Positions 1-6,648 of a stretch of 10,567 nucleotides of DNA are shown here, piece after piece. The notes under the pieces were generated by a model, which saw only the letters and a program-made list of their open reading frames with translations, was not told the origin of the DNA and did no database searches. This DNA comes from Candidatus Poribacteria bacterium. Its GTDB lineage: Bacteria > Poribacteria > WGA-4E > UBA9662. Location: the NCBI GenBank assembly GCA_002729015.1, contig PBVO01000153.1, forward strand, positions 44,889-55,455, written 5' to 3'. The translations under genes were made by a program, and so were the position numbers. Position 1 is the stretch's first letter, and each line of letters begins with the position of its first letter.

Positions 1-243
1 TCCAAGCGCGTGCAAGTTATTTGGCGAACACCGACTTACCCTGATTACAACTGGACAATCCGGGGCGATGTGGATCAAACATATGGTGATGGCTTTAGCC
101 AAAAAGTCCAACAAGCCTTGATTGGATTAACTGATCCTGAAATACTTGCTTCTTTCCCAAGAGCTGGTTTTATTCCCGCGGATAATTCTATGTTCCAAAC
201 AATTTTGGATACGGCAGTTGACGTTGGTATTATCCGACAATAG
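1..243 (+). CDS. PhnD-like ABC transporter substrate-binding protein, C-terminal part (5' end outside window)
   Basis: This is the last 80 residues of a periplasmic binding protein; the reading frame is open from base 1, so the gene starts upstream. The segment VIWRTPTYPDYNW followed by a stretch ending in FIPADN and a final helix matches the C-terminal lobe of the phosphate/phosphite/phosphonate-binding family (PhnD, type II binding fold), including members annotated as putative selenate-binding proteins. Its role would be to capture an oxyanion in the periplasm and hand it to the fused permease at 953-2464. A GTG at 10 is internal, not the start. The stop TAG (241-243) is followed by a single codon before the ATG of the ATPase gene in the same frame, so the two are surely co-transcribed. 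The ligand cannot be read from this fragment because the binding-site residues of the N-terminal lobe are missing. Confidence 0.8.
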   Translation, partial: SKRVQVIWRTPTYPDYNWTIRGDVDQTYGDGFSQKVQQALIGLTDPEILASFPRAGFIPADNSMFQTILDTAVDVGIIRQ

Positions 244-246
244 GAG

Positions 247-924
247 ATGGCTAGTGAATTATTTAATTTGGTAGATGAAAAGGTAGCCTACAAAGCTAAG
301 ATTGCCCTTTCACAAATCACACTTAAGATTGAACGCGGTGAAAAAATTGCATTAATTGGACCGAGTGGTTCAGGGAAAACGACCTTATTATATTGCCTTC
401 ACGAAAAGAATCAGATCCAGAACCCAAACGACGAATCGGCTTTCGTACATCAAGATTACGCTTTGGTTCCACAGCTATCGGTTTTCCACAACGTCTACAT
501 AGGACGGTTGGACCGCAATTCAGTCGGGGCTAACCTGAGAAATCTAATCCGGCCTCAATCAAACGTACGTGCCGAAATAGAATCAGTTTTAAAAGACCTA
601 GATCTAGTTGAACAAATCAATCAAAGAGTTGGCACACTATCTGGTGGCCAGCAACAACGAACAGCAATTGCACGCGCGGTCTATAGAGGTGGGCATCTTT
701 TCTTAGCAGACGAGCCAGTTGCGTCTATCGACATTCAGCAAGCTGAAACTGTGCTTAACCTCATATTTGGAGGTACAAAAACTGTTATTGCTTCGCTGCA
801 TGCAGTCAACTTTGCTAGACAGTATGCTCAACGCATTATAGGGTTACGACAGGGTAGAGTTTTATTTGACTCGCCTTCCGAAGAAGTTACCAATGATATG
901 CTAAATAAACTTTACCATCGTTAA
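247..924 (+). CDS. PhnC-like ABC transporter ATPase, short form
   Basis: This 225-residue cytoplasmic ATPase should power the importer formed with the PhnD-like protein and the fused permease. All nucleotide-binding motifs are present: Walker A GPSGSGKT (38-45), Q-loop Gln69, signature LSGGQ (131-135), Walker B LFLADE (151-156) and H-loop His185. The end, IIGLRQGRVLFDSP, is typical of the PhnC group, as is the Q-loop region VPQLSVFHNVYIGRL. It is shorter than usual PhnC proteins (about 250-260 residues) mainly because only some 24 residues separate Walker A from the Q-loop, so the beta subdomain is reduced. From memory, similar short ATPases occur beside fused PhnE permeases in gammaproteobacteria. 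ATG 247 is the first start after the upstream stop; AGGAG (242-246) touches it directly, so translation probably relies on coupling to the upstream gene. Confidence 0.88.
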   Translation: MASELFNLVDEKVAYKAKIALSQITLKIERGEKIALIGPSGSGKTTLLYCLHEKNQIQNPNDESAFVHQDYALVPQLSVFHNVYIGRLDRNSVGANLRNLIRPQSNVRAEIESVLKDLDLVEQINQRVGTLSGGQQQRTAIARAVYRGGHLFLADEPVASIDIQQAETVLNLIFGGTKTVIASLHAVNFARQYAQRIIGLRQGRVLFDSPSEEVTNDMLNKLYHR

Positions 925-952
925 TAGCCTTATTGTGTCGGTCTAAAACAGT

Positions 953-2464
953 ATGCTTAGATCCAGTTTGATCTTAGTCGTTTTAGCGTTGCTTGCCTTG
1001 CTGTTTGCTGATTTGGAAGTAACAACCTTATCCGCTTGGTCGGAATTGGGCGAAATCGCATTAGGAGCTGTTCAACCAGACTTTTCTGTTCTCTGGAAAT
1101 TTAAGTCGGCTTTTTTAAATACGGTAATTTTTGCATTCGCTGGTACGTCTTTGGCGGCCTTTTGGGGGTTTTTTCTAGCCTTAGGTTTTGGTTGGGCCCC
1201 AGTCCGTTTACTCTGCGCTTTTATACGATCAGTTCATGAGATTTTTTGGGCTTTTATTTTCCTTAATCTCGTCGGTCTTAATCCCATCTGTGGCGTTTTA
1301 TCTATTGCAATTCCTTATTCAGGTATTTTCGCCAAAGTTTATGCGGAAATTGCTCAAGAATCCGACCGCCGACCATTAGTAGGTATACCACCGAGAGCTG
1401 ATGGCTTTAGCTCCTTTATTTACGCTGTTTTACCAGTTGTTTATACTGATGCTAAGCTTTATACGGGCTATCGGTTCGAGTGTGCCCTACGTTCAAGTAC
1501 AATTCTCGGTTTTATTGGTTTGCCAACAATTGGCTACCATCTGGAAACCGCTTTTCGCGAGGGTATTTATAACCATGCTTGGGCATTACTCTACGCTTTT
1601 TATTTGTTGATAGCCGCACTTAAGTACTGGGCTAAGCCTAAGTTAATAATCCCTTATATTGTCATTTCCTTTACATTTTTATCGCAAAAAATATCGATAT
1701 CTTGGGCTAACATGATCAGATTTCTGACCGTTGATATTATGCCTTGGCCCCTGAGGAGAGTGGATCCGATATCCGGTAATCAGGAAATTAATTTTTCAGT
1801 GACTGAGATATTATCATGGTTAATAAATACTTGGCATGATGCTGGAGCAGAAGGAGTCTGGAATACGATTTTACTAACGCAAATTGTATTAGCTACAACG
1901 GGAATTTTCACCTTGCTAGCTTTTCCTTTCGCTTGTCGAAACTTGAGCTACAGACCGATAAAACCAATTACTCGATTCTTATTAATCGTGTGCCGAACTA
2001 CGCCAGAGTATATTTTGGCTTATGTTTTTATTCTGATCTATGGCCCTTCCATGTTACCGGCTATTTTGGCCATCACATTACACAATGGTGCAATTTTATC
2101 ATTTTTGACTAGTAACAACGCCGATTTAATAAAGTTACGATCAGATGCCCCCAAGCGACATTTTGACCGATATACATATTTAGTTTTACCTCGAGTCTAC
2201 GGCCAATTTTTGGCTTTTTTATTCTATCGATGGGAAATTATTATGCGGGAGTCTGCCATCCTAGGTATTTTAGGCATATATACGCTTGGTTTTTATATTG
2301 ACAGTGCTATTGCGGAAGATCAGCTTGACAAAGCTATTTTGCTGATCCTTATCACCGCTACGCTTAATATTATTATTGATAGTATCTCACAACAAGTGAG
2401 AAAGAGATTGAAGATTTCCACTCGGTTCGTCGTTGCTAGCAATCAAATTTTCTCTACTCAGTGA
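953..2464 (+). CDS. PhnE-like ABC permease, two permease domains fused in one chain
   Basis: This 503-residue inner-membrane protein contains two copies of the binding-protein-dependent permease domain, roughly residues 50-226 and 296-486, joined by an extra hydrophobic stretch and a linker. The duplication is visible: RFECALRSSTILGFIGL (174-190) in the first half corresponds to RWEIIMRESAILGILGI (426-442) in the second, and IRSVHEIFWA (91-100) corresponds to CRTTPEYILA (347-356). These are PhnE hallmark segments. One chain would therefore supply the whole translocation pore, where ordinary PhnE (about 260-280 residues) acts as a homodimer. An N-terminal hydrophobic segment (about 5-20) adds another membrane span. 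ATG 953 is the first usable start after an in-frame stop at 944-946; no Shine-Dalgarno sequence precedes it. The gene lies 28 bases after the ATPase gene and closes the operon. Substrate: phosphonate, phosphite or a related oxyanion, not decided. Confidence 0.88.
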   Translation: MLRSSLILVVLALLALLFADLEVTTLSAWSELGEIALGAVQPDFSVLWKFKSAFLNTVIFAFAGTSLAAFWGFFLALGFGWAPVRLLCAFIRSVHEIFWAFIFLNLVGLNPICGVLSIAIPYSGIFAKVYAEIAQESDRRPLVGIPPRADGFSSFIYAVLPVVYTDAKLYTGYRFECALRSSTILGFIGLPTIGYHLETAFREGIYNHAWALLYAFYLLIAALKYWAKPKLIIPYIVISFTFLSQKISISWANMIRFLTVDIMPWPLRRVDPISGNQEINFSVTEILSWLINTWHDAGAEGVWNTILLTQIVLATTGIFTLLAFPFACRNLSYRPIKPITRFLLIVCRTTPEYILAYVFILIYGPSMLPAILAITLHNGAILSFLTSNNADLIKLRSDAPKRHFDRYTYLVLPRVYGQFLAFLFYRWEIIMRESAILGILGIYTLGFYIDSAIAEDQLDKAILLILITATLNIIIDSISQQVRKRLKISTRFVVASNQIFSTQ

Positions 2465-2469
2465 CAAGA

Positions 2470-2497
2470 TTGACAGATCAATAACAAAATTGATAAA
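2470..2497 (+). promoter_or_regulatory. Candidate sigma-70-type promoter for the isomerase/sugar-transport operon
   Basis: A perfect -35 hexamer TTGACA (2470-2475) stands 16 bases before GATAAA (2492-2497), which matches four of six positions of the -10 consensus. It lies just after the permease stop codon and would start transcription near 2504, leaving a leader of about 48 bases with a good AAGGA ribosome-binding site (2541-2545) before ATG 2552. The position fits a new transcription unit separate from the PhnC/PhnE-like genes. The short spacer and imperfect -10 keep confidence low. Confidence 0.35.
2477..2494. repeat. Inverted repeat inside the candidate promoter (possible operator)
   Basis: ATCAAT (2477-2482) and ATTGAT (2489-2494) are perfect reverse complements separated by AACAAA. 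The repeat fills the spacer and overlaps the -10 element of the candidate promoter, where a repressor would block RNA polymerase. The same half-sites, in the opposite order, form the palindrome at 6612-6623. In AT-rich DNA a six-base arm can arise by chance, so this is only a candidate. Confidence 0.3.
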
Positions 2498-2551
2498 CTG
2501 TGGCGGTTAGCCTTATTAACTATCACTAATCACATATCAGAAGGAATTTTT

Positions 2552-3316
2552 ATGGGACTGAGACAAGCTGCACCGGGTTGGTGCTTTGTGCGCGGAGAGG
2601 TGACGACGGAGATTTTTTTGAAAGGCCTGGTCGAACTTGGAATTCCAGGCGTGGAAATGATTGATCAAAAATACTGGTCGATGGCAAATGACTTAGGTTT
2701 AACTATTGCAACCCACGGGGGACATGCATCGCTAACTGACGGCCTCAATAAACCCGAGAATCATAGTCGTATCGAAGACGAATTATCGAAAAATATCGAA
2801 TTAGCCAAAGAGTTTGGCATTGTTAACCTAATTTGTTTTTCTGGAAATCGTTATGATGATATTACTGATGCTGAGGGAATAGATATCACGGCACGTGGGT
2901 TAGAACGAGTCACCAAAGCTGCAGAATCGGCTGATGTGATGCTAATATTAGAATTGTTGAACAGTAAGGTCAACCATCCAGATTATCAGTGTGACAAAAC
3001 TCCTTGGGGAGTCGAAGTTTGCCAGCGTGTGAATTCATCTCATGTCAAGCTGCTGTATGACATCTATCATATGCAGATTATGGAAGGAGACATTATCCGT
3101 AATATCAGGGATAATCACCAATATATTGGCCACTACCATACCGCAGGTAACCCCGGTCGAAATGATTTGGATGATCAGCAAGAGATCTACTATCCACCAA
3201 TTTTTCAAGCCATTGCCGACACCGGGTACGACGGCTTTGTAGGACACGAGTTTACGCCCAAAGGAGATTGGAAGGCGGCTCTTCGACAAGCAGATTCTCT
3301 CTGCCAAGTCACCTAG
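2552..3316 (+). CDS. Hydroxypyruvate isomerase-like TIM-barrel enzyme (sugar phosphate isomerase/epimerase superfamily)
   Basis: This 254-residue cytoplasmic protein has the length and motifs of the hydroxypyruvate isomerase (Hyi) group within the xylose-isomerase-like TIM barrels. Hyi interconverts hydroxypyruvate and tartronate semialdehyde; close relatives act on keto-sugars. Family segments visible are LELLNSKVNHPDYQ (133-146), LLYDIYHMQIMEGD (167-180), HYHTAGNPGR (194-203) and GHEF (231-234). By family comparison the divalent-metal ligands would be Glu134, Asp170, His196 and Glu233, with Glu134 and Glu233 also serving as the acid/base pair, so the site looks intact. It has no signal peptide. 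The ATG has a good AAGGA site six bases upstream. It opens the sugar-transport operon, and its stop is in the same frame as the next gene, 30 bases before that gene's ATG. The isomerase class is clear; the true substrate may differ from hydroxypyruvate. Confidence 0.85.
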   Translation: MGLRQAAPGWCFVRGEVTTEIFLKGLVELGIPGVEMIDQKYWSMANDLGLTIATHGGHASLTDGLNKPENHSRIEDELSKNIELAKEFGIVNLICFSGNRYDDITDAEGIDITARGLERVTKAAESADVMLILELLNSKVNHPDYQCDKTPWGVEVCQRVNSSHVKLLYDIYHMQIMEGDIIRNIRDNHQYIGHYHTAGNPGRNDLDDQQEIYYPPIFQAIADTGYDGFVGHEFTPKGDWKAALRQADSLCQVT

Positions 3317-3346
3317 GACGACTTACTTACATATTGGTATGCGTTG

Positions 3347-4756
3347 ATGCAAAACTTCCCCTACGGCCAAGCTCCTTTTTGGATTCTAGTTTTGGCGGTG
3401 GCTACTGGGCTGCTTCTTCTCGTTTTTGTTAATTTCTCTGACCAAATCGAATACGATTTGGTTTTTGTGACGTTTGCACGTAGCCACTTGGAAGCATATC
3501 AGAAAGCAACTGAAGAATTTGAGAAAGAACATGGGGTTAAAATTCACCTTCAGTTAGTTTCTGATCGAGCGGTCAAGGATCGGTTACAAAGTGCTTTGAT
3601 GACAGATGCCGAGGTTCCAGATTTAGTCGAGATCCTAGCTGATTCGATGGGGTATTTTACACAAGGTCCAGTTGAAGATATTGGATTCATTGATTTGACG
3701 GATCGCCTTCATCAAGAAAAAGTCGATGGTGTTTCCCTATATGACCGTTTTGTAGAATCTCGATTTAGTCGTCTATCTCGTAACAATCGTATCTATGCGT
3801 TACCACACGATGTTCACCCGTTGATGCTCTGCTATCGGAGGGATATTTTTGAGGATCAATTGGGGTTTTCTGCCGATCAAATACAAACATGGGATGATTT
3901 TACTCGCATAGGCCGTCAAGTCACCCAAGATTTTGACGGGGATGGCAACCCAGATCGATTTATGATTGACCTTAACAAAGCTGGAGGAGACGTTATCATA
4001 CCTCTGCTTCAGCAAAGAGGTGAAGGCTTATTTGATGAGAGCGGAAGATTAACCATTGATACCGATGGCGTAGCTGAAACTATAGTTTGGTATATCAAAC
4101 AATGCTATGGGCCAAATAGAATTGCTTTTTCTGCTGGTTGGGGGCAAAGCCTAGCTAAAACTATAAGCGACGGGTTAGTCCTATTTTACTATTGTCCTGA
4201 TTGGCGAAGTAAGCAGTTTGAAACGGATGTCCCACATTTAGAAGGGAAATTAGCGTTGATGCCACTACCAGCTTGGGAACCTGGTGGTCGTCGTACCAGT
4301 ACCTGGGGAGGCAGTGGGTTGGCGATCACTAAGGCTTGTAAGAATAAAGACTTGGCCTGGGCTTATGCCAAGAAACTATATCTCAAAAAGGAGGATTTGG
4401 GTGAGCGATTTATAGATTCCTACATTTTGCCACCAGTCAAGGATGCTTGGGAATTGCCGATTTTTCAAACTCCTATTCCGTTGTATTCTAATCAAGCAAT
4501 TGGGCAACTGTATGCTTCTCAAGCTCCCAATATTCCTCCTAATTATGGTAGTCCCTATTACGATTTAGCCCGTATTAAAATGAATGAAGCGTTTATGAAT
4601 GCCGCACAGTATTACCAAAATGAGGGAGAATCTGAGTTGATGGGTTACACCAAAACTGAGCTCAGACGAGTGTCTAATTACGTGAAAAAAGTGATGTCTC
4701 ATAACGTCTTTTACACCTATGACATGCAATCGCTAGGCCTGCTCAGCCGAAACTAA
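3347..4756 (+). CDS. Family 1 extracellular solute-binding protein, probably membrane-anchored (sugar ABC importer)
   Basis: This 469-residue protein belongs to the maltose-binding-like family 1 of solute-binding proteins and should capture a carbohydrate for the two permeases that follow. Visible family features include the early segment FARSHLEAYQKATEEFEKEHGV, written here in two parts as FARSHLEAYQ and KATEEFEKEHGV, then RIYALPHDVHPLMLCYRRDI, a calcium-loop-like DFDGDGNPD, and the hinge-region strands MPLPAWEPGGRR and WGGSGLAIT. The N-terminus has one hydrophobic span (about residues 11-30, FWILVLAVATGLLLLVFVNF) without basic residues before it, without a lipobox cysteine and without a clear cleavage site, so an uncleaved anchor is likely. 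ATG 3347 is preferred; TTG 3344 directly before it would add one residue. No Shine-Dalgarno sequence is seen. N-termini close to NFPYGQAPF recur, from memory, in planctomycete and verrucomicrobial relatives. Sugar identity unknown. Confidence 0.85.
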   Translation: MQNFPYGQAPFWILVLAVATGLLLLVFVNFSDQIEYDLVFVTFARSHLEAYQKATEEFEKEHGVKIHLQLVSDRAVKDRLQSALMTDAEVPDLVEILADSMGYFTQGPVEDIGFIDLTDRLHQEKVDGVSLYDRFVESRFSRLSRNNRIYALPHDVHPLMLCYRRDIFEDQLGFSADQIQTWDDFTRIGRQVTQDFDGDGNPDRFMIDLNKAGGDVIIPLLQQRGEGLFDESGRLTIDTDGVAETIVWYIKQCYGPNRIAFSAGWGQSLAKTISDGLVLFYYCPDWRSKQFETDVPHLEGKLALMPLPAWEPGGRRTSTWGGSGLAITKACKNKDLAWAYAKKLYLKKEDLGERFIDSYILPPVKDAWELPIFQTPIPLYSNQAIGQLYASQAPNIPPNYGSPYYDLARIKMNEAFMNAAQYYQNEGESELMGYTKTELRRVSNYVKKVMSHNVFYTYDMQSLGLLSRN

Positions 4757-4760
4757 ATGA

Positions 4761-5639
4761 ATGAAAAAATTGACTTCCCGAGCCCCATGGTTCTTCATAA
4801 GCCCATATCTGATACTAACAGTTTTCTTTTTTATTTATCCTTTCCTTGATGCCATTTTTTTAGCTTTCCACCAAACCAATGGTCCGAAAAGTAAAATATT
4901 TGTTGGTTGGAAGAATTTTACTTTTGTATTAAGCGATAGCGATTTTCACACAGCTTTTTGGAATACAACGATCTACGCCTTGGCTTCTCTTTGCCTACAA
5001 CTTCCACTCTCTCTCGGACTGGCCCTGTTGCTGAATTCTAAAAAAGACCGGCTTAAGGAAGTCTTTCGACTGATTTTATTTAGTCCACACTTAGTTGGTC
5101 AAGTTTTTGTTGGTATCATTTTTTCTCTGTTATTTATGCCTCGACACGGTCTTTTTAACCGATTTCTGCAGAAGATGATTTTCTGGGGATTAGACCAAGA
5201 ATGGTTGTCAAATCCATCTTTAGTGATGCCAGCTCTAATTATTGTTTCCATGTGGATGTATGTTGGTTTTAACATGATTTACTTTCTGGCGGCATTGCAG
5301 AATGTCGATCAGGAATTAACTGAAGCCGCATTAATCGATGGTGCTAATTCTTGGCAGAGATTTTGGGCTGTGACGGTACCGGCCATTAAACCAGTTGCGA
5401 TTTTCGTGGTAATTATGAGTACCATCGGTTCATATCAACTCTTTGAGATGCCATATTCCATGTTGCAAGGTTATGGCCCAAAGGATGCGGGCTTGACAAT
5501 CGTTGGTTATTTGTACCGTACAGCCTTTGAAACAGGAGACCTAGGAACAGGTGCTGCTATTGGCTGGATTTTGGCTTTAATTATTTTTGTTTTTAGTATG
5601 GCTCAAATGGCTATTGCTCGTGGTGTTGAGACTGAATAG
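4761..5639 (+). CDS. Sugar ABC transporter permease, MalF/UgpA/LacF type
   Basis: This 292-residue inner-membrane protein has six clear hydrophobic segments (about 10-35, 68-92, 102-125, 153-178, 208-228, 262-286) and the cytoplasmic EAA loop EAALIDGANSWQRFWAVTVP (188-207), which docks onto the ATPase. The opening APWFFISPYLILTVFFFIYP and the late MPYSMLQGYGPKDAGLTI are typical of the first permease of family 1 carbohydrate importers (UgpA/LacF/MalF without the large periplasmic insert of MalF). It would pair with the permease at 5642-6604. The start ATG lies four bases after the stop of the binding-protein gene and has no ribosome-binding site of its own, which points to translational coupling. 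The length is normal for the family. The gene order binding protein, permease, permease, ATPase is standard. Confidence 0.93.
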   Translation: MKKLTSRAPWFFISPYLILTVFFFIYPFLDAIFLAFHQTNGPKSKIFVGWKNFTFVLSDSDFHTAFWNTTIYALASLCLQLPLSLGLALLLNSKKDRLKEVFRLILFSPHLVGQVFVGIIFSLLFMPRHGLFNRFLQKMIFWGLDQEWLSNPSLVMPALIIVSMWMYVGFNMIYFLAALQNVDQELTEAALIDGANSWQRFWAVTVPAIKPVAIFVVIMSTIGSYQLFEMPYSMLQGYGPKDAGLTIVGYLYRTAFETGDLGTGAAIGWILALIIFVFSMAQMAIARGVETE

Positions 5640-5641
5640 GT

Positions 5642-6604
5642 ATGAACAAAATTAACAGTTCTCACATAACTTTAATATTTCTAGTCCTTGGCTCGTTTAT
5701 AGCTTATTTTCTGTTACCACGCCATAGGCCGAAAATCAGGGTCCTTCAGCGGTACATGATTCTGATTCTTATCGCTATACTTATTTTATCACCGTTTTTT
5801 TGGCTAATTAGTGCTGTCTTCAAAGATTCTGATGTGTTAATGAAATATTCGTTTTTGCCGCCACCCAGCGAGTGGTCTAGCAAGACTTTGAATTTAAAGA
5901 ACTTTTATAATCCAAGCACAGAGGAACTTGATTCTCTATTTGAAGCCGAAAAAACGATCAAAGGCGAAGTCCACTTTTGGCGATATTTGTTGAACTCTCT
6001 CTTTTTAGCTAGCAGCTCGACTATGATTACGCTTTTTTTCTCTTCTCTTGGTGGTTTTGCTTTGGCGAAATATGATTTTGTGGGAAAGGCTCCAATTATC
6101 TACTTTATGTTGGCGACAATGATGATCCCGGGGATGTTATTACTGGCACCTTTGTATAACTTGATATACAAAATTGGTTGGATGGATACTTACTGGGCTC
6201 TTCTGGTACCAGGAGCAAGTAGTGCCTTCGGTATGTTTTTGTTTCGTCAAGCTTGTTTGTCTGTCCCAAATAGCCTGTTGGAAGCTGCACGAATCGACGG
6301 CTGCAGCGAGTTTAATATTTATCTAAATATTGTCATGCCTCTGGTTCGACCAATGACAGGTGCTTTTTGTTTGGTTAGTTTTTTGGGGAATTGGAACTCT
6401 TTTGTTGCGCCCAATATTTATATTCAAACCCAAGCTAAATTGACCTTACCGGTGATTCTTAATCAATTTGTAGGTGTTTATAGCCAACAATATGGAATAT
6501 TTTTGGCAGGAACACTGATCGCTATTATTCCACCAGCCATCCTGTTTTTTGCTTTGCAGCGAGAGTTTATTAGCGGTTTGACCAGTGGGGCGATTAAGGG
6601 CTAG
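5642..6604 (+). CDS. Sugar ABC transporter permease, MalG/UgpE/LacG type, with extra N-terminal span
   Basis: This 320-residue membrane protein is the second half of the sugar import pore. Its EAA loop EAARIDGCSEFNIYLNIVMP (214-233) and the segments SLGGFALAKYDF (135-146) and FLGNWNSFVAPN (247-258) are characteristic of the MalG/UgpE/LacG group. The usual proteins are about 270-300 residues. The extra length comes from an additional hydrophobic segment at about 8-24, before the normal first span at about 37-60, and from a long acidic region at about 72-112 between the first and second core spans, probably facing the periplasm. The ATG sits two bases after the upstream stop, so the two permeases are almost certainly coupled in translation. 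A dyad-symmetric element begins at its stop codon. The pore function is secure; the role of the extra segments is unknown. Confidence 0.92.
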   Translation: MNKINSSHITLIFLVLGSFIAYFLLPRHRPKIRVLQRYMILILIAILILSPFFWLISAVFKDSDVLMKYSFLPPPSEWSSKTLNLKNFYNPSTEELDSLFEAEKTIKGEVHFWRYLLNSLFLASSSTMITLFFSSLGGFALAKYDFVGKAPIIYFMLATMMIPGMLLLAPLYNLIYKIGWMDTYWALLVPGASSAFGMFLFRQACLSVPNSLLEAARIDGCSEFNIYLNIVMPLVRPMTGAFCLVSFLGNWNSFVAPNIYIQTQAKLTLPVILNQFVGVYSQQYGIFLAGTLIAIIPPAILFFALQREFISGLTSGAIKG

Positions 6605-6632
6605 CTGTTTGATTGATATCAATTATATAGCT
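6603..6632 (+). repeat. Dyad-symmetric element between permease and ATPase genes
   Basis: The core ATTGATATCAAT (6612-6623) is a perfect 12-base palindrome. AGCT at 6603-6606 and 6629-6632 lies at exactly mirrored distances from its centre. As RNA the two sides could pair nearly throughout: AGCU with AGCU, then two U-A and two G-U pairs around one U-U mismatch, then the core stem. There is no following run of T, so it does not look like a terminator. It ends five bases before the AAGGA site of the ATPase gene and could be an operator or an mRNA-stabilising or translation-modulating hairpin. Confidence 0.55.
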
Positions 6633-6648
6633 CAAAAAGGAAATAAAA

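Noticed and set aside
1..243. Reading through the TAG at 241-243 to give a PhnD-PhnC fusion, since both genes share a frame
   Set aside because: An ordinary ATG follows one codon later and both proteins are complete at this junction; no recoding signal is visible.
2502..2520. Small inverted repeats GGC/GCC and GTTA/TAAC in the leader of the isomerase gene
   Set aside because: Arms of three and four bases are expected by chance.
2465..2551. Terminator after the fused permease gene
   Set aside because: The only clear inverted repeat is AT-rich and has no T run after it, so read-through from the first operon remains possible.
3035..3307. Antisense open frame within the isomerase gene
   Set aside because: The forward frame carries clear family motifs across this region; the reverse frame shows none and has no ribosome-binding site.
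3344..3346. TTG as start of the solute-binding protein
   Set aside because: It adds only one residue, and ATG follows immediately; ATG is the more usual initiator.
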